From Thermoanaerobaculum sp. (GTDB lineage: Bacteria; Acidobacteriota; Thermoanaerobaculia; Multivoradales; UBA5704), in the NCBI GenBank assembly GCA_021154885.1, contig JAJKHS010000107.1, forward strand, positions 19,429-83,428: 64,000 nucleotides of DNA, read 5' to 3'. Made by a program: the position numbers and the translations under genes. Positions 9,337 through 17,061 of this stretch are shown here, one piece after another. Under the pieces are notes generated by a model. It did no database searches, had not been told where the DNA came from, and worked only from the letters and a program-made list of their open reading frames with translations. Within the stretch, counting starts at the first letter, position 1. Every line of letters starts with the position of its first letter.

Positions 9337-10356
9337 CTACACCTTCCCCCTCTCCCGGGGAGCGAGGGCGGGAGAGGGGGCCAGGGGGTGAGGGTCCAAC
9401 CCTAGCACCGCCCCCGCCAGCTTCGCCGGGTCGTGGCGGACCAGGTCGCCGTCGGCGGCCAGGAGGTCGGCTTCCAGGATCTCGACGCCCATCTCCTCCA
9501 GGGCGGCGCGATCGACCGCCACGGGCTCGGACCCCGTCCCGGCGTAGTGGCGGATCAGCGACTCGGGGATGGGGGTCGAGTTGACGAGGACGGCGTCGAT
9601 GAGCCCCGCGCCGGCGTGGCGCACCAGGGCGCGCAGGTGGTCGGCGCCCATCATGCCGTCCGTCTCGCCGGGCTGGGTCATGAGGTTGAGCAGCAGCACG
9701 ACCGGCGCCCTGGCCTGGGCCACCGCCTGGCGGATACCGGGGATCAGCAGGTTGGGGAGGATCGAGGTGTAGAGCGAGCCGGGGCCCAGGAGGATCAGGT
9801 CCGCCCGCTCCAGGGCCGCCACCGCCGGCGGGAAGGCCGGGGGCGCCGCCGGATCGATCTCGACCGCCGCCAGCTCCTCGCCCGACATTCCCACGGCCGA
9901 CTCCCCTTCATAGACACGCCCCGAGACGCCGCGCCCCCGCAGCCGCACGTCCGTCAGGGTGGCGGGAAAGATCTTCCCGCGCACCGAGAGGATCGACTCG
10001 GCGGTGAGGATGGCCTGGTGGAAGTCGCCCGTAATGCCAGTCAGCGCCGTCAGGAACAGGTTGCCGAAGGAGTGGCCGAGCAGACCGCCGCCGTTGGGGA
10101 AGCGGTACTGGAAGAGCCGGGTCAGCAGGTCCTCGTCGTCGGCCAGCGCGGCGATGCAGTTGCGGATGTCGCCCGGCGGCAGGACGCCGAATTCCTTGCG
10201 CAGCCGGCCGGAGGAGCCGCCGTCGTCGGTGACGGTGACGACCCCCGCGAGCTGGCGCAGGCGGTCCGTGCCCACGTGGTGCTTGAGACCGCGCAGCAGC
10301 GCCGACAGGCCGGTGCCGCCGCCGATCGCCACCAGGGCCCTGTCCGGCGCGGACAC
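9337..10356 (-). CDS. yvcK: YvcK/GlmR-family (CofD-like) protein
   Basis: About 339 residues from a GTG at 10356, four bases after the TPR gene stop; an ATG at 10434 overlapping that gene is possible but its 26 extra residues are low-complexity. The family signature is clear: IGGGTGLS at the N-terminus, TDDGGSSGRLR and LLGHSFGN. In Firmicutes YvcK/GlmR binds UDP-GlcNAc and stimulates GlmS, so its location directly upstream of glmU and glmS fits a regulator of cell-wall precursor flux. The last 15 or so residues (after GLDPH) are encoded by an arm of a GC-rich repeat family also seen at 15.5 and 16.8 kb. Confidence 0.93.
   Translation of the reverse strand: MSAPDRALVAIGGGTGLSALLRGLKHHVGTDRLRQLAGVVTVTDDGGSSGRLRKEFGVLPPGDIRNCIAALADDEDLLTRLFQYRFPNGGGLLGHSFGNLFLTALTGITGDFHQAILTAESILSVRGKIFPATLTDVRLRGRGVSGRVYEGESAVGMSGEELAAVEIDPAAPPAFPPAVAALERADLILLGPGSLYTSILPNLLIPGIRQAVAQARAPVVLLLNLMTQPGETDGMMGADHLRALVRHAGAGLIDAVLVNSTPIPESLIRHYAGTGSEPVAVDRAALEEMGVEILEADLLAADGDLVRHDPAKLAGAVLGLDPHPLAPSPALAPRERGKV
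9343..9394. repeat. Partial copy of GC-rich palindromic repeat
   Basis: A hairpin-forming segment (CCCTCTCCCGGGG paired with GGGAGAGGGGG, followed by CCAGGGGGTGAGG) matching one arm of the 197-199 bp elements near 15.5 and 16.8 kb. It overlaps the last codons and stop of the yvcK homologue and may serve as its terminator. Confidence 0.6.
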
Positions 10357-10360
10357 CGGC

Positions 10361-10903
10361 TCAGGAGAGGCCGAAGAGGTGGCGCTGGTCGCGGTTCTTG
10401 CGAAGCTCGGCGAAGTCGGCGTCGTGAAAGGCATGGATGCGATTCTTGGGGTTCAGCTCGACCGCCTTGGTCAGGGCCTGGACCGCCTCGTCCAGCCGGT
10501 TCTCCACGGCGTGGATCGAGGCCACGAGATAGGCGAAGCGCTCGTCCTGCTGGTCGCGGCCGCCCTTGCGGGCGATGTCGAGCGCCGCCTTGAGGTCGCC
10601 GCGGTTCCTCTCGAAGACGGCTTGGAGGAACGGATCGGTCTCGGGGCTCTGGGCCTTGTCCTTCGCCGGTCCGCCCTTCTGGCGGGCGGCGCTCAGGAAT
10701 TGCCGCGCCCGGTCGCGCAGGTCGGGCCGGTCGGCGGTCTCGACGGCCTGTTCCAGGTGGTCCACGGCCTTCTGCCAGTCCTTCGCCTGCAGGGCGGTGA
10801 GCCCTTGGGCGAAGTGGTCGAGGGCGGGATCGGCCTGGGCGGCCGCGCCAGGCGTCGTCTTCTTCGGGGTGGAGGTCGGGGAAGTGGGCTTGGCCTTGGC
10901 CAT
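10361..10903 (-). CDS. TPR-like repeat protein
   Basis: A 180-residue soluble protein. A Lys/Pro/Thr-rich N-terminal tail of about 25 residues precedes helical repeats with TPR-like spacing (for example DHFAQGLTALQAKDWQKA and LDEAVQALTKAVELNP). It probably acts as a protein-protein adaptor. It lies between the MglA-type GTPase and the yvcK homologue in the leftward block, so it could link the GTPase module to cell-wall or envelope processes. That link is inferred from position only. Confidence 0.8.
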   Translation of the reverse strand: MAKAKPTSPTSTPKKTTPGAAAQADPALDHFAQGLTALQAKDWQKAVDHLEQAVETADRPDLRDRARQFLSAARQKGGPAKDKAQSPETDPFLQAVFERNRGDLKAALDIARKGGRDQQDERFAYLVASIHAVENRLDEAVQALTKAVELNPKNRIHAFHDADFAELRKNRDQRHLFGLS

Positions 10904-10940
10904 GGCTGTGTCTCTCGGGCTGCCTGCGGGTGGCTCCGGG

Positions 10941-11525
10941 TTATCGTTTCTTCAGCTCGATCAGGATCTGCTTGGCGACGGACTTCAGGGTGTCGAACAC
11001 GCCCACCCCGGTCGTCGCCACGGCCTCGAACGTCGGCTCGCGCTTGTAGTTCAGGGTGCGGTACATCTCCTCGACCGGGATGACGTTCGGGATGTCCCGC
11101 TTGTTGAACTGCAGGGCATACGGGATCGTCGCCAAGTCGAAGCCGTGCTCTTTCAGGTTCTGTTCCAGGTTGCGGATGGATTCGATGTTGGCCTCCATCC
11201 GCTCCTGCTGGCTGTCGGCGACGAAGATCACCCCGTCCACCCCTTTGAGGATGAGCTTGCGGCTGGCGTCATAGAACACCTGGCCGGGCACGGTGTAGAG
11301 GTGGAACCGGGTGGTGAAGCCACGGATGCTCCCGAGGTCCAGCGGCAGGAAGTCGAAGAACAGCGTCCGGTCCGCCTCCGTGGCCAGGGAGATCATCTTC
11401 CCCTTCGACTCGGGGGCGGTCTTGTTGTAGATGTACTGCAAATTCGTCGTCTTCCCGCACAAGCCGGGACCATAGTAGACGATTTTACAGTTGATCTCCT
11501 TGCTGGCGTAATTGATGAAAGTCAT
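10941..11525 (-). CDS. mglA: MglA-type small Ras-like GTPase
   Basis: A 194-residue bacterial Ras-like GTPase. Walker A is [10 protein letters not shown] near residue 19; the G3 region is TVPGQ, the MglA-type variant; G4 is NKRD. MglA with its roadblock partner MglB controls cell polarity and motility in Myxococcus and Thermus. Here the roadblock protein is encoded immediately upstream, 93 bases away, supporting an MglA/MglB-like polarity switch. Confidence 0.95.
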   Translation of the reverse strand: MTFINYASKEINCKIVYYGPGLCGKTTNLQYIYNKTAPESKGKMISLATEADRTLFFDFLPLDLGSIRGFTTRFHLYTVPGQVFYDASRKLILKGVDGVIFVADSQQERMEANIESIRNLEQNLKEHGFDLATIPYALQFNKRDIPNVIPVEEMYRTLNYKREPTFEAVATTGVGVFDTLKSVAKQILIELKKR

Positions 11526-11618
11526 CTTCGGTGCCTCGCTCCGTCCCGAGCCGTCCGCCGGGGCTGGAGAACACGCCTCCCGGTCCGCGGCGCCTCCCTT
11601 TGGGCTCGGCGCCTCCGG

Positions 11619-12110
11619 TCATTCGCCGAAAAGCGCGTCGATGTCGTCGTCGGTGATCTCGGAAAAGGGACTCGCGTGGGCCGCTCCCTGGGATCCCCTC
11701 TCGCCCTTCTGCGCCATCACCTCGAAGATCTTCTCCAAGTCCACGTTGGCCCGCTTCACCCGCAGGCGGACGAGGCCGAGGGACGACCGGTCGTCGAAGA
11801 TGACGACCAGGATGGCGCGCTTGGCGACGATGGAGATGTGGATGTGGTCCTGCTGGCCCTCATGGAACAGCACCGAGAACTCCCGCTCGCCGATCAGCTT
11901 GGCCAGGCCGTCCGTCGCGGCCACGTTGCCCGCCGTCAGCGAGGCGAGCGAGGTCGTGTCGAACTGCTCGACCTCACCCGCCGAGGCGATCTGCTGGCCG
12001 TTCTTGTCGATCAGGAAGACAGCCTTGGCATTCGCCTCCTGGCGCAGACGGCGCAGGGCCTCCTCAAGGTGCTTGAACTCCTCCTCGTAGAGCACGAAGT
12101 CTGCGCACAT
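11619..12110 (-). CDS. Roadblock/LC7 domain protein (MglB-like)
   Basis: A 163-residue roadblock/LC7 protein, the fold of MglB GTPase-activating proteins. Visible features are the N-terminal helix FKHLEEALRRLRQEA, the strand AVFLIDKNGQQIA and the central EFSVLFHEG strand. The C-terminal extension ends in an acidic DDDIDALFGE. It is upstream of and co-oriented with the mglA-like gene, and presumably acts as its GAP or scaffold. GGAAAGGG lies before the ATG. Confidence 0.92.
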   Translation of the reverse strand: MCADFVLYEEEFKHLEEALRRLRQEANAKAVFLIDKNGQQIASAGEVEQFDTTSLASLTAGNVAATDGLAKLIGEREFSVLFHEGQQDHIHISIVAKRAILVVIFDDRSSLGLVRLRVKRANVDLEKIFEVMAQKGERGSQGAAHASPFSEITDDDIDALFGE

Positions 12111-12215
12111 GGCTACCCTTTCCGGACCGCGCGAAGATACAACATCGCGGGCTGGGCCGTCAAAGCTCTGATTTCACGTCAGTTGTTTCTGCCAGTTGGC
12201 GGCCGGAAGGGCGGC

Positions 12216-12692
12216 TCAATGGAACAGCCGCCAGCCCGAGATGACGTCGTTCTGCGCCAGCAGCAGCTCGCTGCCCTGCACTTGGTGATGCAAGGGAACG
12301 GGCGTGCACCCTTCGCCCCCGGACTTGATCTCCGAGATCTTGAAGGCCTTGTCGCACTTGTTGCACACCACCCACTCCCCCTCGTGCCGGAAGCCCCGCT
12401 TGGCCTTCGCGCAGGTCTCGTCGGCATCGAAGGCGACCTGCACTTCGCCCTTCCCGTCCTTGGCAACGAAGAAGCGGACCTCCTGGTTGCTGGAGTTCAG
12501 GAACTGGTAGAAGCGGACGTCGTTGGGCTTCAGCCCCGCCAGGTCCACGTGCACTTGGCCGTCCTGGCCCGGCGACACCTTCTGGAAGCCCGTCGGATTG
12601 AGACGGCCTTCGAGGACGGTCTCCGCCGCCCAGACCGTCCCGAGGAAAAGGACGACGATCAGGATCCCGTGAACCGGTTTGAAGCGACGCAT
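12216..12692 (-). CDS. DUF2318-type exported protein
   Basis: A 158-residue protein with an N-terminal signal/anchor (VHGILIVVLFLGTVWA). The later part has the paired Cys motif CNKCDKAF and GCTPVPL characteristic of DUF2318, a family annotated as Fe-S or metal-binding and often linked to periplasmic iron-uptake or ferredoxin-like membrane proteins. No transporter gene is adjacent, so its partner is unknown. Start chosen at MRRFKPV; the open frame upstream lies in a repeat-bearing gap. Confidence 0.75.
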   Translation of the reverse strand: MRRFKPVHGILIVVLFLGTVWAAETVLEGRLNPTGFQKVSPGQDGQVHVDLAGLKPNDVRFYQFLNSSNQEVRFFVAKDGKGEVQVAFDADETCAKAKRGFRHEGEWVVCNKCDKAFKISEIKSGGEGCTPVPLHHQVQGSELLLAQNDVISGWRLFH

Positions 12693-12760
12693 GGTCCGGC
12701 TATTGTGGACCAAGCTCCCGGGAACGGCAAGGCCCCCGGGACCCGGCTTGGCCCAAGAGA

Positions 12761-12842
12761 GGGACTCCAAGGACTTCAGGGACACCAGGGACAGGGAGAG
12801 AAATCGCCGGGGCTTTCCCGTCCCTGTTGTCCTTGGAGTCCC
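12761..12842. repeat. Inverted repeat between DUF2318 and DUF5989 genes
   Basis: GGGACTCCAAGGAC at 12761-12774 is the perfect reverse complement of 12829-12842, separated by 54 bases that themselves contain repeated AGGGAC/GTCCCT words. It could act as a weak bidirectional hairpin. It lies just downstream of the DUF5989 gene stop as read leftward. Confidence 0.5.
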
Positions 12843-12859
12843 TGCTGTCCCTTCAGGTC

Positions 12860-13024
12860 TTAGAACAGCGTGTAGATGAACGGCGCCGTCGCCTGGCTGG
12901 TGACCACGAGCAGGATCACGAGGCCCAGGATGAGCACCAGGGGGACGATCCAGTACACCTTGTTCTGCTTGGCGAACTGGACGATCTCCCCCAGGATGGA
13001 GCCTAAGTAGCGGAGTCTGCGCAT
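12860..13024 (-). CDS. DUF5989-type small membrane protein
   Basis: A 54-residue protein starting MRRLRYLG, preceded by AGGAAGGAAAG. It has one long transmembrane helix and ends in APFIYTLF, the hallmark ending of the DUF5989 family. These small proteins are typically encoded directly after NodU-type carbamoyltransferase and SxtJ-type genes, exactly as here, and probably help anchor that enzyme at the membrane. Confidence 0.8.
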   Translation of the reverse strand: MRRLRYLGSILGEIVQFAKQNKVYWIVPLVLILGLVILLVVTSQATAPFIYTLF

Positions 13025-13044
13025 GGGTTCTTTCCTTCCTGACC

Positions 13045-14886
13045 CTAGTCTAACTGGAACTCCTGCCGCCAGTCCCCCTTCTCCTCCAGCTTCGGCTGCG
13101 CCTTCTTGTCGAGGAGGAACGGACCCAGCACCAGGTAGTCCATCTCCGTGCGCATGAAGCAGCGGTAGGCGTCCTCCGGCGTGCACACGATGGGCTCCCC
13201 GCGCACGTTGAAGCTGGTGTTGACGATCACCCCGTAGCCGGTGAGCTTCTCGAACTCGGTCAGAATGGCGTGATAGCGCGGGCTCTCCTCGCCCACCGTC
13301 TGGATGCGCGCCGAGTAGTCGACGTGGGTGATGGCCGGCACGTCCGAGCGCGGGCGGTTCACCCACTCCAGGAGCGGCAGGTCGTTCTCATCCCCCCGCT
13401 TCGGAATGCGCCGCTTCGCCACCACGTCCGCCACCAGCAGCATGTAGGGCGAGGGGCAATCGAGCTCGAAGTAGTCGGACACCCGCTCCTCCAGCACCGA
13501 GGGGGCGAACGGCCGGAAGCTCTCCCGGTACTTGATCTTCAGGTTCATCACCGACTGCATCTTCGGCGACCGGGCGTCGCCGACGATCGACCGGCCGCCC
13601 AGCGCCCGCGGCCCGAACTCCATCCGGCCCTGGCACAGGCCGATGACGTTCTCGCCCGCGATCAGCTCCGCGATCCGCCGCGCCCAGTCCCCCTCCGGCA
13701 GCTCCTCGTAGGGGAGCTTCTGAGAGTCGAGGTACTCCTGGATCTGCTCGCGGGGGAACTCGGGACCCAGCAGCGACCCCCGCATGGCGTCCCGCCGCCG
13801 CCCTTTCGAGATTGCCACCGTTCGCGGGTTGCCCATCGCGTTGTGCCACACCGCGAGCGGCGCGCCCAGAGCGCCGCCGGCGTCGCCAGCCGCAGGCTGG
13901 ATCCAGATATCGTCGAAGATCCCCTCCCGCAGCAGCACGCCGTTGGCCACGCAGTTGAGGGCCACGCCGCCGGCCATGCAGAGGTTGCGCTTGCCCGTGA
14001 GCTCGCGGGCGTGGCGGGCGAGCTTGAGGACGATCTCCTCGGTGACCTCCTGGATCGACTTCGCGAGATCCATCTCCCGCTTCGAGATGGGCGACTCGGG
14101 CTTCCTCGCCGGACCGCCGAAGAGCTGAGCGAACTTGGCCGACGTCATCTCCAGGCCGTCCAGATAGCCGAAGTAGTCCATGTTCATGCGGAACGAGCCG
14201 TCCTCGCGGACGTCGATCAGCTCGCGCTTGATGGCTTCCGTGTACTTCCCCTCGCCGTAGGGGGCGAGGCCCATGAGCTTGTACTCGCCCGAGTTCACCC
14301 GGAAGCCGGTGAAATAGGTGAAGGCCGAGTAGAGGAGGCCGAGCGAGTGGGGGAAGGTGATCTCCTGGATCAGCCGCAGGCTGTGCCCCTCGCCCACGCC
14401 GATGGTGGTGGTGGCCCACTCGCCCACGCCGTCGAGCGTCAGCACCGCCGCCTCGTCGAACGGCGACGGGTAGAAGGCCGACGCCGCGTGCGACTCGTGA
14501 TGTTGGGTGAAGAAGATCTCCCTGGGATCGCCCACCCCGCACCGCTCCAGGGCCTCCTGGATGTGGGGCGGGATCCACAGCTTCTCGCGCAACCAGAGGG
14601 GGAGGGCCATGACGGCCGACCGCAACCCCTTGGGCACCACCGCGAGGTAGGTCTCCAGGATGCGGTGGAATTTGAGCAGCGGCTTGTCGTAGAAGACGAC
14701 CCCGTCCAGCTCCCCCTGGCCCACGCCCCCCTCCGCCAGACAGTAGCGGACCGCGTTGTAGGGGAACCCCTCGTCGTGCTTCTTGCGTGTGAACCGTTCC
14801 TCCTGGGCGGCGGCCACGATGCGCCCCGCGTCCACCAAGCAGGCGGCCGAGTCGTGGTAGTAGCAGGAGATGCCGAGGAGCTTCAC
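13045..14886 (-). CDS. NodU/CmcH-family carbamoyltransferase
   Basis: A full-length 613-residue carbamoyltransferase. The N-terminal Kae1-like ATPase-fold domain starts MKLLGISCYYHDSAAC and includes QHHESHAASAFYPSPF. The C-terminal domain includes MEFGPRALGGRSI and NTSFNVRGEPIV. Such enzymes transfer carbamoyl from carbamoyl phosphate to sugar or natural-product hydroxyls. The flanking SxtJ-like and DUF5989 membrane proteins, only a few bases away on each side, suggest action on an envelope glycan or lipid-linked substrate. No glycosyltransferases are adjacent. Confidence 0.95.
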   Translation of the reverse strand: MKLLGISCYYHDSAACLVDAGRIVAAAQEERFTRKKHDEGFPYNAVRYCLAEGGVGQGELDGVVFYDKPLLKFHRILETYLAVVPKGLRSAVMALPLWLREKLWIPPHIQEALERCGVGDPREIFFTQHHESHAASAFYPSPFDEAAVLTLDGVGEWATTTIGVGEGHSLRLIQEITFPHSLGLLYSAFTYFTGFRVNSGEYKLMGLAPYGEGKYTEAIKRELIDVREDGSFRMNMDYFGYLDGLEMTSAKFAQLFGGPARKPESPISKREMDLAKSIQEVTEEIVLKLARHARELTGKRNLCMAGGVALNCVANGVLLREGIFDDIWIQPAAGDAGGALGAPLAVWHNAMGNPRTVAISKGRRRDAMRGSLLGPEFPREQIQEYLDSQKLPYEELPEGDWARRIAELIAGENVIGLCQGRMEFGPRALGGRSIVGDARSPKMQSVMNLKIKYRESFRPFAPSVLEERVSDYFELDCPSPYMLLVADVVAKRRIPKRGDENDLPLLEWVNRPRSDVPAITHVDYSARIQTVGEESPRYHAILTEFEKLTGYGVIVNTSFNVRGEPIVCTPEDAYRCFMRTEMDYLVLGPFLLDKKAQPKLEEKGDWRQEFQLD

Positions 14887-14888
14887 GG

Positions 14889-15389
14889 TCAGAACTGCCG
14901 GCGGTAGGACTCGAGAGGAGTCTCCCGGCCCTCGGTCGAAATCCAGTAGGACGGCAGCCGCCGGTCGGCGCCCTTGGTGATGGCCAGCTTCTTCCCCGCC
15001 CGCAGCACGAGGCCGATGGGGAGGAAGACGACATAGAAGAGGAGGGTCATCAGCACCCAGGTCACGGCCGTGGCCAGCCCCCGGGCAAACACCTCCAGGA
15101 CGTGGTTGATCCTCTTGAACACCGTGAGGGGGGCCGCCAGGGCGAGCAGGGCGAGGAGGACCGCGATCCCCGCCACCACCTCGGCCGACCGCACCTTGTG
15201 CCCGACGAAGTAGAGGAGCGCCGCAAAGGCCAGGCCGACCGCGCCGCCCACCACGCCGCGAATGCGAAGCGACCGCGCCTCGCGGGCCCGCGCGTCCCCC
15301 AAGTCAACGGCCTGATCGCGCCAGCTCCAGGCCACGGCGGCGGCGTCCGGGCGGGTTTGGGTCGAGGGGTCCATCGCGAGGTCAGACAT
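14889..15389 (-). CDS. SxtJ-like membrane protein
   Basis: A 166-residue protein with about four hydrophobic segments (roughly residues 43-60, 70-90, 100-118 and a more C-terminal one) and a soluble ending containing SYWISTEGRETPLESYRRQF. That ending is characteristic of SxtJ-family proteins that accompany carbamoyltransferases. It is two bases upstream of the carbamoyltransferase ATG, so the three genes form one operon. Confidence 0.8.
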   Translation of the reverse strand: MSDLAMDPSTQTRPDAAAVAWSWRDQAVDLGDARAREARSLRIRGVVGGAVGLAFAALLYFVGHKVRSAEVVAGIAVLLALLALAAPLTVFKRINHVLEVFARGLATAVTWVLMTLLFYVVFLPIGLVLRAGKKLAITKGADRRLPSYWISTEGRETPLESYRRQF

Positions 15390-15505
15390 TCCTTAGATAT
15401 ACCGGGAGCGCGAGCGGGGGTCCTTGAAGCGGGAGAGGATAGACGGGAATGGCCAAAGCCGCAAGGGGCCTACTGGTACAAACGTCCTTGCCGGTCCATG
15501 CGGTT

Positions 15506-15704
15506 TGCCCTCTGAAGCCTCACCCCCGGCCCCTCTCCCGGAGGGAGAGGGGGGACTTGGCTGAAGGCTTGGAGCTTTGCGGGCTGCTCCACACGTACCA
15601 ACGCCGGCTGTGGAATGAAAAACGCATCCTATTGGCAATCCCCCTTCGCATGAGACCCCCCTCTCCCTCCGGGAGAGGGGCCGGGGGTGAGGCTTCGAAG
15701 GGCA
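15506..15704. repeat. 199-bp palindromic repeat element, copy 1
   Basis: It begins TGCCCTCTGAAGCCTCACC and ends with the reverse complement (GGTGAGGCTTCGAAGGGCA). The arms are about 45 bases long, each arm also self-pairing through CCCCTCTCCCGGAGGG. About 100 bases of centre contain TTGGCTGAAGG and TATTGGCAATCCCC, also present in copy 2. It lies between the divergent SxtJ-like and peptidase genes. Confidence 0.85.
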
Positions 15705-15756
15705 GGTCCTATCGCCGGGCAAGGGATCTATGCGCACGAGCCACTACAATCTCCCC

Positions 15757-16788
15757 ATGCCCTCTCCGCCTCCCGCCCCGCCCCCCCTTCCCCAGCCCTC
15801 CCGCGTCCTCGACCTCCCCGGCTTCAAGATCGGCCACGGCTCGGACCGGCAGGCGTTGACCGGCACCACCGTCATCCTCTGCCCCGAGGGGATGACCGCC
15901 GCCGCCGAGGTGCGCGGCTCGGCGACCGGCACCCGCCAGTTCGACTCCCTGGTCTCGGTGCAGCACCTGGGGAGCAAGGCCCACGCCGTGGTCCTCTCGG
16001 GAGGCAGCGGCTTCGGCCTCTCGGCCGCCGATCCCATCGTGGACTGGCTGGCGCGCCAGGGCTTCGGGTTCCAGACCGGCGTCGCCCCCGTGCCCCTGGT
16101 GCCGACCGCGATCCTCTTCGACCTCTTCCGCAGCGATCCCCTGACCCGGCCCACCCGCGCCCTCTCCGAAGAGGCGCTGGCGAACGCCGCCGCGGGACCG
16201 GTCGCCGTGGGGAGCGTCGGCGCGGGGGTGGGGGCCACGGTGGGCAAGGCCCTGGGGCCGGAGTGCGGCATGAAGGGGGGATTCGGCTTCGCCAGTCTTA
16301 CCGTACCGGATGGCCCCACGGTCGCCGCCGCCGTGGCCGTGAATGCCTTCGGCGACGTCCGCCGGCTCGATGGCACCCTCCTCGCCGGCTGCCGCACGGC
16401 GCCGGACTCGCTGGCGCTGGCCCACGCCGAGCGGGTGATCGCCAACCTGCCGCCCGAGGCGACCAGCCCCTGGGAGGGGAACACCACCCTCGCCGTGGTG
16501 ATGACCGATGCCATCCTCTCCAAGCCCACGGGCCTCAAGGTCTGCGCCATGGCCTTCGGCGGCTTCTACCGCACCCTCTCGCCCGCCCTCTCCCTCTTCG
16601 ACGGCGACCTCGTGATCGTCCTCTCCTCCAACCAGCGCCGCGCCCACGTCAACCAGATCGGCATCCTCGCCGAGCGGGCCGTGGCCGAGGCGATCCTCAC
16701 CGGCGTGGCCGAGGCGGACGGCTTCGGCGTGCTGCCGGCGGCGCGGGATCTGGGGAAAGGCCGTGATTCAGGGGGTAGAGGTCTTTGA
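15757..16788 (+). CDS. P1 family (DmpA/S58-type) aminopeptidase
   Basis: About 343 residues of the N-terminal-nucleophile P1/DmpA family, whose precursors self-cleave. The glycine-rich VVLSGGSGFGLSAADP, the GAGVGATVGKALG loop, and the cleavage/nucleophile region EGNTTLAVVMTDA are all visible; here the nucleophile would be Thr in NTT. Family members hydrolyse D-amino-acid or beta-peptides. Start chosen at 15757: no Shine-Dalgarno, but TACAAT lies six bases upstream (leaderless-type); an ATG nine codons earlier is possible. Both ends of the gene are flanked by copies of the 197-199 bp repeat, and the last codons run toward the second copy. Confidence 0.9.
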   Translation: MPSPPPAPPPLPQPSRVLDLPGFKIGHGSDRQALTGTTVILCPEGMTAAAEVRGSATGTRQFDSLVSVQHLGSKAHAVVLSGGSGFGLSAADPIVDWLARQGFGFQTGVAPVPLVPTAILFDLFRSDPLTRPTRALSEEALANAAAGPVAVGSVGAGVGATVGKALGPECGMKGGFGFASLTVPDGPTVAAAVAVNAFGDVRRLDGTLLAGCRTAPDSLALAHAERVIANLPPEATSPWEGNTTLAVVMTDAILSKPTGLKVCAMAFGGFYRTLSPALSLFDGDLVIVLSSNQRRAHVNQIGILAERAVAEAILTGVAEADGFGVLPAARDLGKGRDSGGRGL

Positions 16789-16795
16789 GACGGCC

Positions 16796-16992
16796 TGCCC
16801 TTCGGAGCCTCACCCCCGGCCCCTCTCCTGGAAGGAGAGGGGGGACTTGGCTGAAAGGATGGAGCTTGTAGAGAGCGCTTGGCGTTTCAACACCGGACGT
16901 GGAGCGTACAGCGTGCCCTATTGGCAATCCCCTTCGCAGGAGACCCCCCTCTCCCCCCGGGAGAGGGGCCGGGGGTGAGGCTTCGAAGGGCA
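16796..16992. repeat. 197-bp palindromic repeat element, copy 2
   Basis: Same termini and layout as the element at 15506-15704 (TGCCCTTCGGAGCCTCACC at the left, its complement at the right). The arms are near-identical and the core blocks (TTGGCTGAA, TATTGGCAATCCCC) are shared, with a more divergent middle. It lies between the peptidase and the diguanylate cyclase genes. Confidence 0.85.
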
Positions 16993-17061
16993 CCCCCCAT
17001 CCTCTATATATAGGCGTCTGGAGTGGTACCATCCCCTCAGACTGACCACCACCGCCATTCC

